A stretch of 64,000 bases of DNA from CAIVAT01 sp037133475 (GTDB lineage Bacteria; Bacteroidota; Bacteroidia; Bacteroidales; FEN-979): contig JBAXOB010000001.1 of NCBI GenBank assembly GCA_037133475.1, forward strand, positions 248,001 to 312,000, read 5' to 3'. Shown piece after piece: positions 9,324 to 17,183 of this stretch. Made by a program: the position numbers and the translations under genes. The notes beneath the pieces were generated by a model that was not told where the DNA came from, did no database searches, and saw only the letters and a program-made list of their open reading frames with translations. The number at the start of each line of letters is the position of its first letter. Position 1 is the stretch's first letter.

Positions 9324-9881
9324 TCAGAAGGGCAGGATCTTCATGCCCCTTGCCTCCTCGAGCAGCTCTGCCATGGCCAGGTAAATGGCCGACAGTCCGC
9401 AGATTATGCCTTCATAGCCGGCAATGATGCCTACCAGGGGCGATTCGGCCCAGTCGCGGATGGCCAGCAGGAAAAAGAGGATCCAGAGCGAGAGAAAGAC
9501 GAACTGCAGCACCCGGCTCTTGCCGAAGGTGCCCAGCCACATGAAAAAGGTGAATACACCCCACATGAAGAGGTACCAGCCCATAAAGGCTTCGGGGGTT
9601 TTTACTCCCTTGCCTGACGCGGTATCGGGGAAGATCCACAGTGCCACCAGCGTCAGCCAGAACATCCCGTAGGAGGTGAAGGCCGTAAGGCCGAAGGTGT
9701 TTCCCTTCTTAAACTCGAGGATCCCGGCGATCACCTGGGCGATGCCGCCGTAAAAGAGTCCCATGGCGAGGATCATGGCGCTGACCGGGAAAAACCCGGC
9801 ATTGTGGATATTCAGCAGCACCGTGGTCATCCCGAAACCCATCAGCCCGAGGGGGGCGGGGTTGGCTTGTTTTGTTTCCAT
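9324..9881 (-). CDS. satP: Acetate/succinate:proton symporter, SatP (AceTr family)
   Basis: 185 residues with six membrane helices. NPAPLGLMGFGMTT at the N-terminus is the signature of the GPR1/FUN34/YaaH (AceTr) family, and FYGGIAQVIAGILEFKKGNTFG and ICGLSAIYLAMAE follow as in Escherichia coli SatP. It imports acetate (and succinate) with protons across the inner membrane. It lies downstream of the oxoamine synthase/ACP/acyl-CoA synthetase genes on the same strand, but a strong terminator at 9901-9937 separates them, so it may have its own promoter or be reached by read-through. Acetate uptake next to an acetate-activating enzyme is a sensible pairing. Confidence 0.92.
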   Translation of the reverse strand: METKQANPAPLGLMGFGMTTVLLNIHNAGFFPVSAMILAMGLFYGGIAQVIAGILEFKKGNTFGLTAFTSYGMFWLTLVALWIFPDTASGKGVKTPEAFMGWYLFMWGVFTFFMWLGTFGKSRVLQFVFLSLWILFFLLAIRDWAESPLVGIIAGYEGIICGLSAIYLAMAELLEEARGMKILPF

Positions 9882-9900
9882 GAAAATAAGATTAGCGGTG

Positions 9901-9937
9901 AAAAAACAGCAGGGCGGCGGAAAATCCGCCGCCCTGC
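9901..9937 (-). terminator. Strong rho-independent terminator after the oxoamine synthase
   Basis: GCAGGGCGGCGGA, AAA, TCCGCCGCCCTGC: a perfect 13-base stem with a 3-base loop. Reading the minus strand, a run of six Ts follows. It starts 8 bases after the stop at 9945. Confidence 0.92.
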
Positions 9938-9944
9938 CAACAAT

Positions 9945-11192
9945 TTACATTCCATACCGTTCGATGATCTCCTGCTTGCTCTTTCCCAGGATATCATATT
10001 TTTTCCCGACCTTTTTAAAGGCTTCGAGCGCCATTTCAAGGTGGTGGATCTCGTGACCCGCCGAGATCTGCGTGCGGATGCGCGCCTGCCCCTGCGGTAC
10101 CACCGGGAAGAAAAAGCCGATGGCATAGATGCCCTCGTCATAAAGGTCGCGGGAGACATCCTGGGCCAGCTTGGCGTTGAACAGCATCACCGGCACGATG
10201 GGGGTGTCGCCTGCCTTGATGATCAGCCCGGCTTCGGTAAGCCCCTGGCGCCAGAAGGCAGTGTTGCTTTCGAGTTTGTCGCGGCGGTCGGTGGAGGCCG
10301 ACAGGATTTCGAGCACCTTGATGACACCGGCTACAACAGGGGGTGCGATGGTGTTGGAGAAGAGGTAGGGACGGGCCTTCTGGCGGCACATCTCGACCAG
10401 TTCCTTACGCCCTGAAACGCATCCGCCGGAGGCGCCACCCAGCCCCTTGCCAAAGGTGGTGGTGATGATGTCGATCTTTCCCATAACACCGTACTGTTCG
10501 TGGGTTCCGCGGCCGGTCTTCCCGATAAATCCGCTGGAATGGGAATCATCGACAAACAGCAGCGCGTCGTATTTCTCGCAAAGTTCGACCATCTTGTCAA
10601 GCCGGGCGGTATCGCCATCCATGGAGAAGACGCCATCAGTGATGACGCATTTCAGCCGTTTGTCGTTGTGAAGCTGCAGCTTCTCCTCCAGGTGTTCCAT
10701 GTCGGAATGCTTGAAGGTGTCGTGCATGGCACTGCACAGGCGGATCCCGTCGATGATCGAGGCGTGAACCAGCCTGTCGGAGATCATCACGTCATCCTTG
10801 GTGAGAACTGCCTCAAACACCCCCGCGTTGGCATCCATGCAGGAGGGAAAGAGGATGGTATCCTCGGTACCCAGGAATTTGGTGACCATCTGTTCGAGGG
10901 TGCGGTGGATATCCTGCGTTCCGCAGATAAAGCGGACCGACGACATGCCGTAACCGTGCGAATCGAGCCCGGCATGGGCCGCCTTTACCACCTCGGGATG
11001 ACTCGACATCCCGAGATAATTGTTGGCGCAGATGTTGATGACCTTTTTCAGCGGTGCACCCGAGGGGAATTCCACCTCGATGTCGGCAGCCTGGGCTGAA
11101 TGGATGTAGCGTTCCTGTTTGAACAGGCCTGCATGCTGCAAGCCTGTCAGGACTTCGGTGTACATCCCGCGTGTTTTGTCGGTATAAGCCAT
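9945..11192 (-). CDS. Alpha-oxoamine synthase, Kbl-related but divergent (probably ACP- or CoA-dependent)
   Basis: 415 residues, PLP-dependent fold type I. NNYLGMSSHPEV, HGYGMSSVRFICGT, His143 in VHASIIDG, Asp215 in VDDSHSSGF and the PLP lysine Lys249 in TTTFGKGLGGASGG are all present. The family condenses an amino acid with an acyl thioester and loses CO2 (or keeps it transiently in Kbl). Compared with the true Kbl at 14383-15582, the conserved LNHASIIDG is LVHASIIDG, and the KAxRYRYxNND stretch is replaced by SAMHDTFKHSD. An N-terminal extension and a 17-residue tail are added. It starts 12 bases after the stop of a dedicated ACP gene, behind the strong ribosome site AAAGGAGG. The substrate may therefore be an acyl-ACP; this is inference. 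Confidence 0.85.
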   Translation of the reverse strand: MAYTDKTRGMYTEVLTGLQHAGLFKQERYIHSAQAADIEVEFPSGAPLKKVINICANNYLGMSSHPEVVKAAHAGLDSHGYGMSSVRFICGTQDIHRTLEQMVTKFLGTEDTILFPSCMDANAGVFEAVLTKDDVMISDRLVHASIIDGIRLCSAMHDTFKHSDMEHLEEKLQLHNDKRLKCVITDGVFSMDGDTARLDKMVELCEKYDALLFVDDSHSSGFIGKTGRGTHEQYGVMGKIDIITTTFGKGLGGASGGCVSGRKELVEMCRQKARPYLFSNTIAPPVVAGVIKVLEILSASTDRRDKLESNTAFWRQGLTEAGLIIKAGDTPIVPVMLFNAKLAQDVSRDLYDEGIYAIGFFFPVVPQGQARIRTQISAGHEIHHLEMALEAFKKVGKKYDILGKSKQEIIERYGM

Positions 11193-11204
11193 GGTTACCT
11201 CCTT

Positions 11205-11447
11205 TTATTTGACATATTCTCTCACCAGTGCGCAGATCTTGTTCACCGAATCAAAGGCATCCGGGGTTGCCTTGTCGTCGGGAATCGAGATGTTGTATTT
11301 GTTCTCCAGGAACCGCTTCAATGAAACCATTGAAAAACTGTCGACAATCCCGCCCGAAATCAGCGGGGAATCGTAGGTCAACTCCGTATCATCCTCTACA
11401 TACTCCTTGATCACATAATTTTTGATAATTTCCTGCATTTCGTCCAT
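11205..11447 (-). CDS. Dedicated acyl carrier protein
   Basis: 80 residues, acidic, predicted four-helix carrier fold. The phosphopantetheine serine is Ser37 in GGIVDSFSMVSL (DSF rather than the DSL of housekeeping AcpP). KYNISIPDDKATPDAFDSVNKI resembles the third-helix recognition region of carrier proteins. AAGGAG nine bases before the ATG is a strong ribosome site. It is followed after 12 bases by the oxoamine synthase, with an acyl-CoA synthetase and a holo-ACP synthase upstream on the same strand. A housekeeping AcpP would sit with fabF or plsX, so this copy is probably pathway-specific. Confidence 0.87.
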   Translation of the reverse strand: MDEMQEIIKNYVIKEYVEDDTELTYDSPLISGGIVDSFSMVSLKRFLENKYNISIPDDKATPDAFDSVNKICALVREYVK

Positions 11448-11523
11448 AGGTTCGTTCTCCTTAATTTTTTGGTTTATTACTTGTTAAATAGCTGGTTGCC
11501 GAAACCGGTAATCAATCCCGGCC

Positions 11524-11672
11524 AATATTCAATACTCGATATTCAGTGTTCAATATTCATTATTCGGTGTTCGATATTCGGTGTTCGATATTCGGTGTTC
11601 GATATTCGGTGTTCAATATTCGGTGTTCAATATTCGGTGTTCAATATTCGGTGTTCAATATTCATTATTCCT
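11524..11672. repeat. 14-base tandem repeat array (ATTCGGTGTTCGAT)
   Basis: About ten degenerate copies of a 14-base unit, ATTCGGTGTTC(G/A)AT, with drifted edge copies (ATTCAGTGTTCAAT, ATTCATTATTC). The array starts 3 bases after the stop of the acyl-CoA synthetase gene and fills most of the gap to the ACP gene. Any open frames across it are artefacts of the repeat. Confidence 0.9.
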
Positions 11673-11675
11673 TTT

Positions 11676-13388
11676 TCATTCATCATTCTCCAGCGTCGAC
11701 GTATCCCCGACCGCCTCGCCCCACTCCTTGGCATGCAGGATGCGGCGCATGATCTTCCCGCTCCTGGTCTTGGGCAGCGAATCGATGAATTCGATCTCCT
11801 GCGGCATGGCAAGGGGGGATAACTTTTTCCTTACAAAATTCATGATGTCGAGATCAAGGTCCTTGCTGGCGGTAAATCCAGGTTTCAGGGTGACAAAGGC
11901 CTTCACCACCTCCATGTTCACGAAATCGGGTTTGGCCACCACGGCCGATTCGGCCACGGCGGGATGCTCCAGAAGGGCCGATTCGACTTCGAAGGGGCTT
12001 ACCAGGTGTCCGCCGGTGTTGATCACATCGTCGTCGCGGCCGACAAACCAGAAGTAGCCCTCGTTGTCGATGCTGGAGCGGTCGCCCGGCAGGTACCAGC
12101 CGTTTTTAAATTTGTTCTGGTAGGTGGTTTCATTGTTCCAGTAGGTGCGCATCATCGACGGCCAGCCCGGTTTGATGGCGATCAGCCCGATTTTACCGGT
12201 TTCGCCGAAGGGTTCGAAGCTCTCCGCGTCGATCACCGTGGCGGTGATGCCCGGGAAGGGTTTGCCCATGGAGCCGGGTTTTATCTTCATCCCCGGGAAG
12301 TTGGTGATCATGATCGAGCCCGTTTCAGTTTGCCAGTAGGTGTCAAGGAATGGTTTGCCAAAGACCTTTTCCGACCAGATGACCGCTTCGCTGTTCAGCG
12401 GTTCGCCCACCGAGGCCAGGTGACGGAGGGTCGACAGGTCGTATTTTTTAATGACCTCTTCGCCGGCCTTCATCAGGGACCGGATGGCGGTGGGAGCCGA
12501 ATACCACATCGAGATCCTGTGCTTTTCAATGAAGCGGTACCAGTTGTCGGCCGAAAACCCGGCATCCAGCACGCACTGGGTCACCCCGTTGCTGAAGGCG
12601 CCGATGATGCCGTAGGAGGTCCCGGTGACCCATCCCGGGTCGGCGGTGCACCAGTAGATATCGGAATCCTGCAGGTCGAGCACCCATTTCGAGGTAAGGT
12701 ATTGCGAGATCAGCGAATAATGAACATGTTTGACCCCCTTGGGCTGGCCCGTGGTACCCGAAGTATAATGGAGTACCGAGGCTGATTCGGCATAGGTGGG
12801 ATGGATTTCGAACTGGTCGATCTTTTCAGCCTTTTCCATGTCAAAGGCAACCTCGCGGTCGCCCAGGGGCTTGCCGGGGTCGGCATCCACGATGATCATA
12901 TGTTTCAGGTAGGGCATCTTATCCATGATCTTGCGCACCTTGGGGGCATGCTTTTTCTGGGTGATGATGGCGGTGGTCCGGGCGTTGTCGAGACGCACAA
13001 AGAGCGATTCGTCGCCGAATGCCGAAAACAGCGGCTGGGCGATGCCGCCCATTTTCAGGATCCCCAGGAAACCGATATAAAGTTCGGGGATCTTGTCCAT
13101 AAAGAGGCAGACACGGTCTTCGGGCCGGATGCCCAGCTCCCTGAGGAAGTGACCGATGGTGTTGCTGTTGAGGCGCAGGTCATTGTAGGTATAGCGTTTT
13201 TCAATGCCTGTCGACCCCTCCCAGATCAGGGCCGGTTTTTCGGCTTTGCCCATCCGGCAGATCCTGTCGGAGCAGTACCAGCCGATGTTGATGATGCTGC
13301 CCGGCACATAATCCAGCTCTTTTTCGGCAATATCCCAGTTAAAATTTTTAATGCGTTCGTCAAAAGATCCGATGTTCGACATAGGCAT
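11676..13388 (-). CDS. acsA: Acetyl-CoA synthetase, AcsA-type (AMP-forming)
   Basis: 570 residues, ANL superfamily. HYTSGTTGQPKGVKH is the phosphate-binding loop. TYWQTETGS carries the Trp that closes the acyl pocket to acetate or propionate, LPGDRSSID is the A8-region aspartate motif, and PKTRSGKIMRR holds the C-terminal catalytic lysine that is acetylated in this family. It converts acetate (or propionate), ATP and CoA to the acyl-CoA. The length fits the ~570-residue AcsA group rather than the ~650-residue Acs. The start is ATG at 13388 or two codons on (13382). Neighbours: holo-ACP synthase upstream, ACP, oxoamine synthase and SatP downstream. The 14-base array sits directly after its stop. 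Confidence 0.9.
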   Translation of the reverse strand: MPMSNIGSFDERIKNFNWDIAEKELDYVPGSIINIGWYCSDRICRMGKAEKPALIWEGSTGIEKRYTYNDLRLNSNTIGHFLRELGIRPEDRVCLFMDKIPELYIGFLGILKMGGIAQPLFSAFGDESLFVRLDNARTTAIITQKKHAPKVRKIMDKMPYLKHMIIVDADPGKPLGDREVAFDMEKAEKIDQFEIHPTYAESASVLHYTSGTTGQPKGVKHVHYSLISQYLTSKWVLDLQDSDIYWCTADPGWVTGTSYGIIGAFSNGVTQCVLDAGFSADNWYRFIEKHRISMWYSAPTAIRSLMKAGEEVIKKYDLSTLRHLASVGEPLNSEAVIWSEKVFGKPFLDTYWQTETGSIMITNFPGMKIKPGSMGKPFPGITATVIDAESFEPFGETGKIGLIAIKPGWPSMMRTYWNNETTYQNKFKNGWYLPGDRSSIDNEGYFWFVGRDDDVINTGGHLVSPFEVESALLEHPAVAESAVVAKPDFVNMEVVKAFVTLKPGFTASKDLDLDIMNFVRKKLSPLAMPQEIEFIDSLPKTRSGKIMRRILHAKEWGEAVGDTSTLENDE

Positions 13389-13583
13389 GGATGTTAAGGG
13401 TGGAACAATTTTGAAGGATAGGTCGGTGCGCCGGGAAATGCCCCGGCACGATGAAATTTCACAAAGGCAAACGATGAAAACGGGACCGGCCCCGGTGGGG
13501 CAGTTGTCTGCAGAAAAATAAAAGAAACCCTGGAAGAAAAACTGAATCGTTGAATTTGGCGCATAAACATTGTTTTCCGCAGT

Positions 13584-13958
13584 TTAGCTTTCAAGTATTA
13601 CAATAGCAGTTGCCAGTTCCTTTAGATGCGATAAAGATACATGTATTTTTGAAATTTTCAAATCGGCCAATAATTCTTCCGCCTTGCCGTAAGCCCTGAT
13701 ATAGGGTTTTCCCAGTTCGTCATGGTACACCTCAATGTCGGCAAACCGGATGCCGAAGCGCCAGCCGGTCCCGATGGCCTTGAGGAAGGATTCCTTGGCT
13801 GAAAAACGGGCCGCGTAGTGCTGGAATTTGTTTTTTTTCGTTTCGCAGTAGGCGATCTCCCCGGAGGTGAAGATCTTGTCGCGAAACCCGATGTCCCGTT
13901 CCATCACCTTCTGGATGCGGGCGACTTCGATGATATCTGTTCCTGTGCCGTAGATCAT
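13584..13958 (-). CDS. acpS: Holo-[acyl-carrier-protein] synthase
   Basis: 124 residues from the ATG at 13958 (a TTG four codons upstream is less likely). GTGTDIIEVARIQKV at the N-terminus is the Mg-binding motif and ARFSAKESFLKAIGTG is the second signature of AcpS. It transfers phosphopantetheine from CoA to the serine of apo-ACP in the cytoplasm. It is the first gene of the minus-strand group with acyl-CoA synthetase, ACP and oxoamine synthase, 195 bases upstream of the synthetase. The link suggests it primes the Ser37 of that ACP, though it may also be the only AcpS of the cell. Confidence 0.92.
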   Translation of the reverse strand: MIYGTGTDIIEVARIQKVMERDIGFRDKIFTSGEIAYCETKKNKFQHYAARFSAKESFLKAIGTGWRFGIRFADIEVYHDELGKPYIRAYGKAEELLADLKISKIHVSLSHLKELATAIVILES

Positions 13959-13970
13959 AATGGTATGCAA

Positions 13971-14382
13971 ATTACAATTTCTTTTGAAGTGACAGGAGCC
14001 GGCAAAATATTTTCTTTGACAGGAAGGCTGCTTAATATTTTGTTGTTTTTCCTTATAAACCTGTCCCCAAACTCGGTTCGGTTAATATAACCACAAAGCG
14101 CACAATGATTTACACAATGAACACAATGGGGTTCTTTATGGTCATTGTGCTTTCATTGTGTCATTGTGGTTAAATAATGATCCTTCGCGGATCATCCTTC
14201 TCCTGGTCCCGCTTCTCCTGCGACCAGGCAAAAAAACGCATTTGATCGCCTCGACGGGTCAATTATGCGCACTCCGACGCCACGAACACCGGAATAAAAC
14301 AGGCTGAGGCATGGATCTGCCGTCGCAGGTAAGAATCTGTGGCCGGTAAAAGAAAAGCTAGATAATATGGGTTTCCCGAAAT
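13971..14382. other. Intergenic region with an inverted-repeat element
   Basis: About 410 bases between acpS and kbl. It holds the inverted-repeat element at 14088-14172; the rest shows no gene, promoter match or terminator that I can support. Confidence 0.6.
14088..14172. repeat. Inverted-repeat intergenic element, copy 1
   Basis: 85 bases beginning TAACCACAAAG and ending CATTGTGGTTA, so the ends are inverted repeats. The interior is rich in CACAATG/CATTGTG units. It shares CACAATGATTTACACAATG and TTCATTGTGTCATTGTGGTTAA exactly with the copy at 16907-16994. Non-coding. Confidence 0.85.
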
Positions 14383-15582
14383 CTAGATCGCGCCCAGTTT
14401 TTTCCCGACGATTTTGAATTTGTCGAGGGCAAAGCCGATCTGTTCCATCGAATGGGCAGCGCTGATCTGCACCCTGATCCTCGATTTGCCTTTCGGCACT
14501 ACCGGGTAGTAAAAGCCGATCACATAGATGCCTTCTTCCAGCAGTTCATTGGCAAACTCCTGCGAAAGTTTGGCATCGTTGGGCAGGTGGCCGAAGAGCA
14601 CGGGTACGATCGGGTGGATGCCCGGCACAATGCGGAACCCGGCATCTTCCATCCCTTTGCGGAACATCTTGGTGTTTTCGAATAATTTATCGCGCAGGGC
14701 GGTGGTTTCCGAAAGCATGTTCAGCACCTCCAGGGTGGCGCCAGTGATGGCGGGGGCCAGCGTGTTTGAAAAAAGATAGGGTCTCGACCGTTGGCGCAGC
14801 ATCTCGACGATCTCCTTTTTGGCTGAGATGCATCCTCCGGAGGCGCCGCCAAGCGCCTTGCCGAAGGTGGTGGAGATGATATCCACCCGTCCCTGGGCAT
14901 TGCAGTGTTCAACAGAGCCCCTGCCTGTTTTGCCGACAAATCCTGTGGCGTGTGAGTCGTCGACCATAACCAGGGCGTTGTATTTGTCCGCCAGGTCGCA
15001 GATCTTGTCAACCTGGGCAATGGTGCCGTCCATAGAGAAGACGCCGTCGGTCACGATCAGCTTGAACTGGGCCTGGCCGGCATCCTGGAGAACCTCTTCA
15101 AGGTCGTCCATGTCGTTGTTTTTGTAACGGTAGCGCTGTGCCTTGCAAAGCCTTACCCCGTCGATGATGGAGGCATGGTTCAGCTCATCGGAGATGATGG
15201 CATCCTGCTCTCCCAGCAGGGGTTCAAAAACCCCGCCGTTGGCGTCAAATGCCGAGGAATAGAGGATCGTATCCTCCATCCCGAGGAATTCGCTCAGTTT
15301 GGCCTCCAGGTCCTTGTGGATCTGCTGGGTTCCGCAGATAAACCTTACGGACGACATCCCGAAGCCGTAGCGGAAGAAGGTGTAGTTCGCCCCGGCCATG
15401 ACCCTGGGATCGTTGGAGAGGCCGAGATAGTTGTTTGCACAGAAGTTCAGGACCTTTTGCCCGTGGTTGGTCCTGATTTCCACCCCCTGGGGGGTGACCA
15501 GGATCCGTTCTTTCTTATACAATCCCTCCGAAACGATGGAATCGATTTGCTTTTGTAGATGCTGTTGGAAATTGCCGTACAT
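14383..15582 (-). CDS. kbl: Glycine C-acetyltransferase (2-amino-3-ketobutyrate CoA ligase)
   Basis: 399 residues from the ATG at 15582; the TTG nine codons upstream overlaps the -7 box. The sequence is canonical Kbl: MYGNFQQHLQ, NNYLGLSNDPRV, LNHASIIDGVRLCKAQRYRY with His136, VDDSHATGF, PLP lysine Lys242 in TTFGKALGGASGG, and RIRVQISAAH with the carboxylate-binding Arg. It interconverts glycine plus acetyl-CoA and 2-amino-3-ketobutyrate in threonine breakdown. Threonine dehydrogenase (tdh) is not beside it. Having a second, divergent oxoamine synthase 3 kb away allows direct comparison. Confidence 0.93.
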   Translation of the reverse strand: MYGNFQQHLQKQIDSIVSEGLYKKERILVTPQGVEIRTNHGQKVLNFCANNYLGLSNDPRVMAGANYTFFRYGFGMSSVRFICGTQQIHKDLEAKLSEFLGMEDTILYSSAFDANGGVFEPLLGEQDAIISDELNHASIIDGVRLCKAQRYRYKNNDMDDLEEVLQDAGQAQFKLIVTDGVFSMDGTIAQVDKICDLADKYNALVMVDDSHATGFVGKTGRGSVEHCNAQGRVDIISTTFGKALGGASGGCISAKKEIVEMLRQRSRPYLFSNTLAPAITGATLEVLNMLSETTALRDKLFENTKMFRKGMEDAGFRIVPGIHPIVPVLFGHLPNDAKLSQEFANELLEEGIYVIGFYYPVVPKGKSRIRVQISAAHSMEQIGFALDKFKIVGKKLGAI

Positions 15583-15606
15583 GGTTGAGTAGTTGAAATC
15601 AGTCGG

Positions 15607-15614
15607 CAAAAGTA
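15607..15614 (-). promoter_or_regulatory. Bacteroidota -7 box TACTTTTG upstream of kbl
   Basis: TAnnTTTG on the minus strand, 24 bases before the chosen kbl start. A TTTG is found at 15633-15630, but its spacing of 15 bases is short. Confidence 0.5.
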
Positions 15615-15707
15615 GGAATTTACACCGGACAAAGTGCTACAGAACCACAGGAAAGTCAAAAGGAATTTCTCTTTCCAGGCTTTCAGTTTGCCCCGGTCAG
15701 GTTAAAA

Positions 15708-16499
15708 TCACTGAATAATGATTTTTTTAACCTGTGTGCCCGTTTCCGCGGTCATCCGGAGCAGGTAGAGTCCTGCTGGCTGGCTGATGCCGAGTTCAAA
15801 ATCGCCTGATCCGGCTGGGAGCGTGGTGGTCAGCAGTCTGCCGACCATCCTGCCATCGGTGGAGAGCAGGTCGATCGTGGCAGCCTTTGACTGGGTGGCT
15901 GCGTATTTGAAAAAGATTTTCCCGTGGGCGGGGTTGGGATAGAAGCTCCAGTCCATACCCGTTAACTCGGGGATTCCCACCGTGCTTTGCGAAACGGTAA
16001 GGGTGGTGGTTTTGGTAACCGGCTGGGTAATGGCCATGGCTCCGTAAAAAGTTACATCGCCCGCCCCTCCAGCCGGAGGAGTCCAGTGAAAGGTCCATAC
16101 CGCGGGGTTGGTGGTTATTGCGGCAGAGTGGGTTACATATTTGCCCGACCCTGTCAGCTTGTTGCCGGAGCCGGCCGTCATGGTCCCGACCAATGTCCCG
16201 GTAAGGGTTTGCGGGGAAACTTCAAAACCCTTTTTTCCTGTCCCGGGTACGGTTACGGTAATGGTATAGGTGTTCCCGGGAACATAACCTGTGGCAGGGA
16301 CATCGGATGTGATCCAGCCTGTGACCGGTGCGGCGGACCCGCCCATACAGTGGGAGCAGTTCTGCCCGTCGGCAGGCGAATTCGTATAACCGGCGGGAGC
16401 ACCGTTGGAGTTCTTCAATTCATCACCACCAAATCCCGCAAGAAAAAAAATAAGCACGATTGATCCGATCGGAATTAAAAATGATAGGTATTTTTTCAT
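15708..16499 (-). CDS. Secreted protein, choice-of-anchor/Reelin-like domain with T9SS C-terminal signal
   Basis: 263 residues. Residues 1-24 are a signal peptide-like segment. APAGYTNSPADGQNCSHCMGG leads into a beta domain (~45-165; GYVPGNTYTITVTV, KKGFEVSPQTL, GDVTFYGAMAI), the arrangement of the choice-of-anchor V/Reelin-like domain of Bacteroidota. That domain normally starts with a heme-like CxxCH; here it reads CSHCM. From ~183, FYPNPAHGKIFFKY and GLYLLRM...KKIIIQ form a type IX (Por) sorting domain, so it is exported and probably bound to the surface. Upstream -7 box TAATTTTG at 16513-16520. Function unknown. Confidence 0.8.
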   Translation of the reverse strand: MKKYLSFLIPIGSIVLIFFLAGFGGDELKNSNGAPAGYTNSPADGQNCSHCMGGSAAPVTGWITSDVPATGYVPGNTYTITVTVPGTGKKGFEVSPQTLTGTLVGTMTAGSGNKLTGSGKYVTHSAAITTNPAVWTFHWTPPAGGAGDVTFYGAMAITQPVTKTTTLTVSQSTVGIPELTGMDWSFYPNPAHGKIFFKYAATQSKAATIDLLSTDGRMVGRLLTTTLPAGSGDFELGISQPAGLYLLRMTAETGTQVKKIIIQ

Positions 16500-16512
16500 G
16501 ATTTCTTTTTTG

Positions 16513-16520
16513 CAAAATTA
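16513..16520 (-). promoter_or_regulatory. Bacteroidota -7 box TAATTTTG
   Basis: Matches TAnnTTTG on the minus strand, 13 bases before the ATG of the T9SS protein at 16499. No clear -33 box. Confidence 0.5.
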
Positions 16521-16906
16521 CATAATTTTCCGCCTGTTAATGTTAATTCAAGATGAAATTTTTCAAATCGGGTATTAATTCGGCTTTCTTCCGGGTATTG
16601 AAGCCTGATACATAAGCGAATATATTTTTACCTATCATAATCAAAACAAGCAAAATGAAAATGATAACACGGATAACCATGAGACCAATTTTTCGTAAAG
16701 ATTTTTTTCCACCTCCTGAACAACCCTGGAGGAATATTGCAGCTGTGTGTTGCCGAGGGAACCAACCGCGTCTGTGAAGGCGAACAGGGTTGATGATAAA
16801 GCGTTGTTATTATTATTCCTGCAGGGGCTTTCCATTCCTGGTATTAGGGCTGTTTATTATCGGCCATTTTTACTGAAAATCCTTTTCCCAAAATCCATGC
16901 TGTCCA

Positions 16907-16994
16907 TTAAACCACAATGTTCACAATGATTTACACAATGTTCACCATGGGATTCCTTGTGTTCATTTTGCCTTCATTGTGTCATTGTGGTTAA
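16907..16994. repeat. Inverted-repeat intergenic element, copy 2
   Basis: 88 bases beginning TTAAACCACAATG and ending CATTGTGGTTAA, a 12-base inverted terminal repeat with one extra base. The interior shares two blocks of about 19-22 bases exactly with copy 1 at 14088-14172. Confidence 0.85.
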
Positions 16995-17158
16995 AGATTG
17001 ATTCGTTTTTGGAATTAGAACAGGTTCAATTTCCGGTACGTTTTTTACGGAAAAGGATGACAAACCCACTGTTCCTGCTCAAATTCCGGCAGTTACCACG
17101 ATAAATAAAATAATTAACCTGAATTAACTAATTATTATCAGGGATCGTAAGAACTTAC

Positions 17159-17166
17159 TACCTTTA
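17159..17166 (+). promoter_or_regulatory. Probable -7 box TACCTTTA
   Basis: One mismatch from TAnnTTTG, 17 bases before the ATG of the giant secreted protein. No clear -33 box. Confidence 0.4.
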
Positions 17167-17183
17167 TAGGGTATTATCATGGC

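Larger units (their letters stand above)
16500..17183. other. Long intergenic region with repeat element
   Basis: 684 bases between divergent genes. It contains -7 boxes at both ends and the inverted-repeat element at 16907-16994. Short frames within it lack ribosome sites or any family features, so no gene is called. Confidence 0.6.

Noticed and set aside
11469..11822. Plus-strand frames reading SIFGVQYSVFNIRC-like repeats
   Set aside because: Pure translation of the 14-base array and the opposite strand of acsA; not a protein family.
11676..13388. Fatty acyl-CoA/ACP ligase as in sphingolipid loci
   Set aside because: TYWQTETGS has the Trp that limits the pocket to acetate/propionate, and the length and motifs fit AcsA; a long-chain role is unlikely.
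12801..13397. Long plus-strand frames opposite acsA (and similar ones opposite the EF-G, IcmF and transporter genes)
   Set aside because: They are antisense shadows of GC-rich coding sequence; the minus-strand genes carry clear motifs.
13394..13594. 66-codon minus-strand frame between acsA and acpS
   Set aside because: No family features, and it overlaps the end of acpS.
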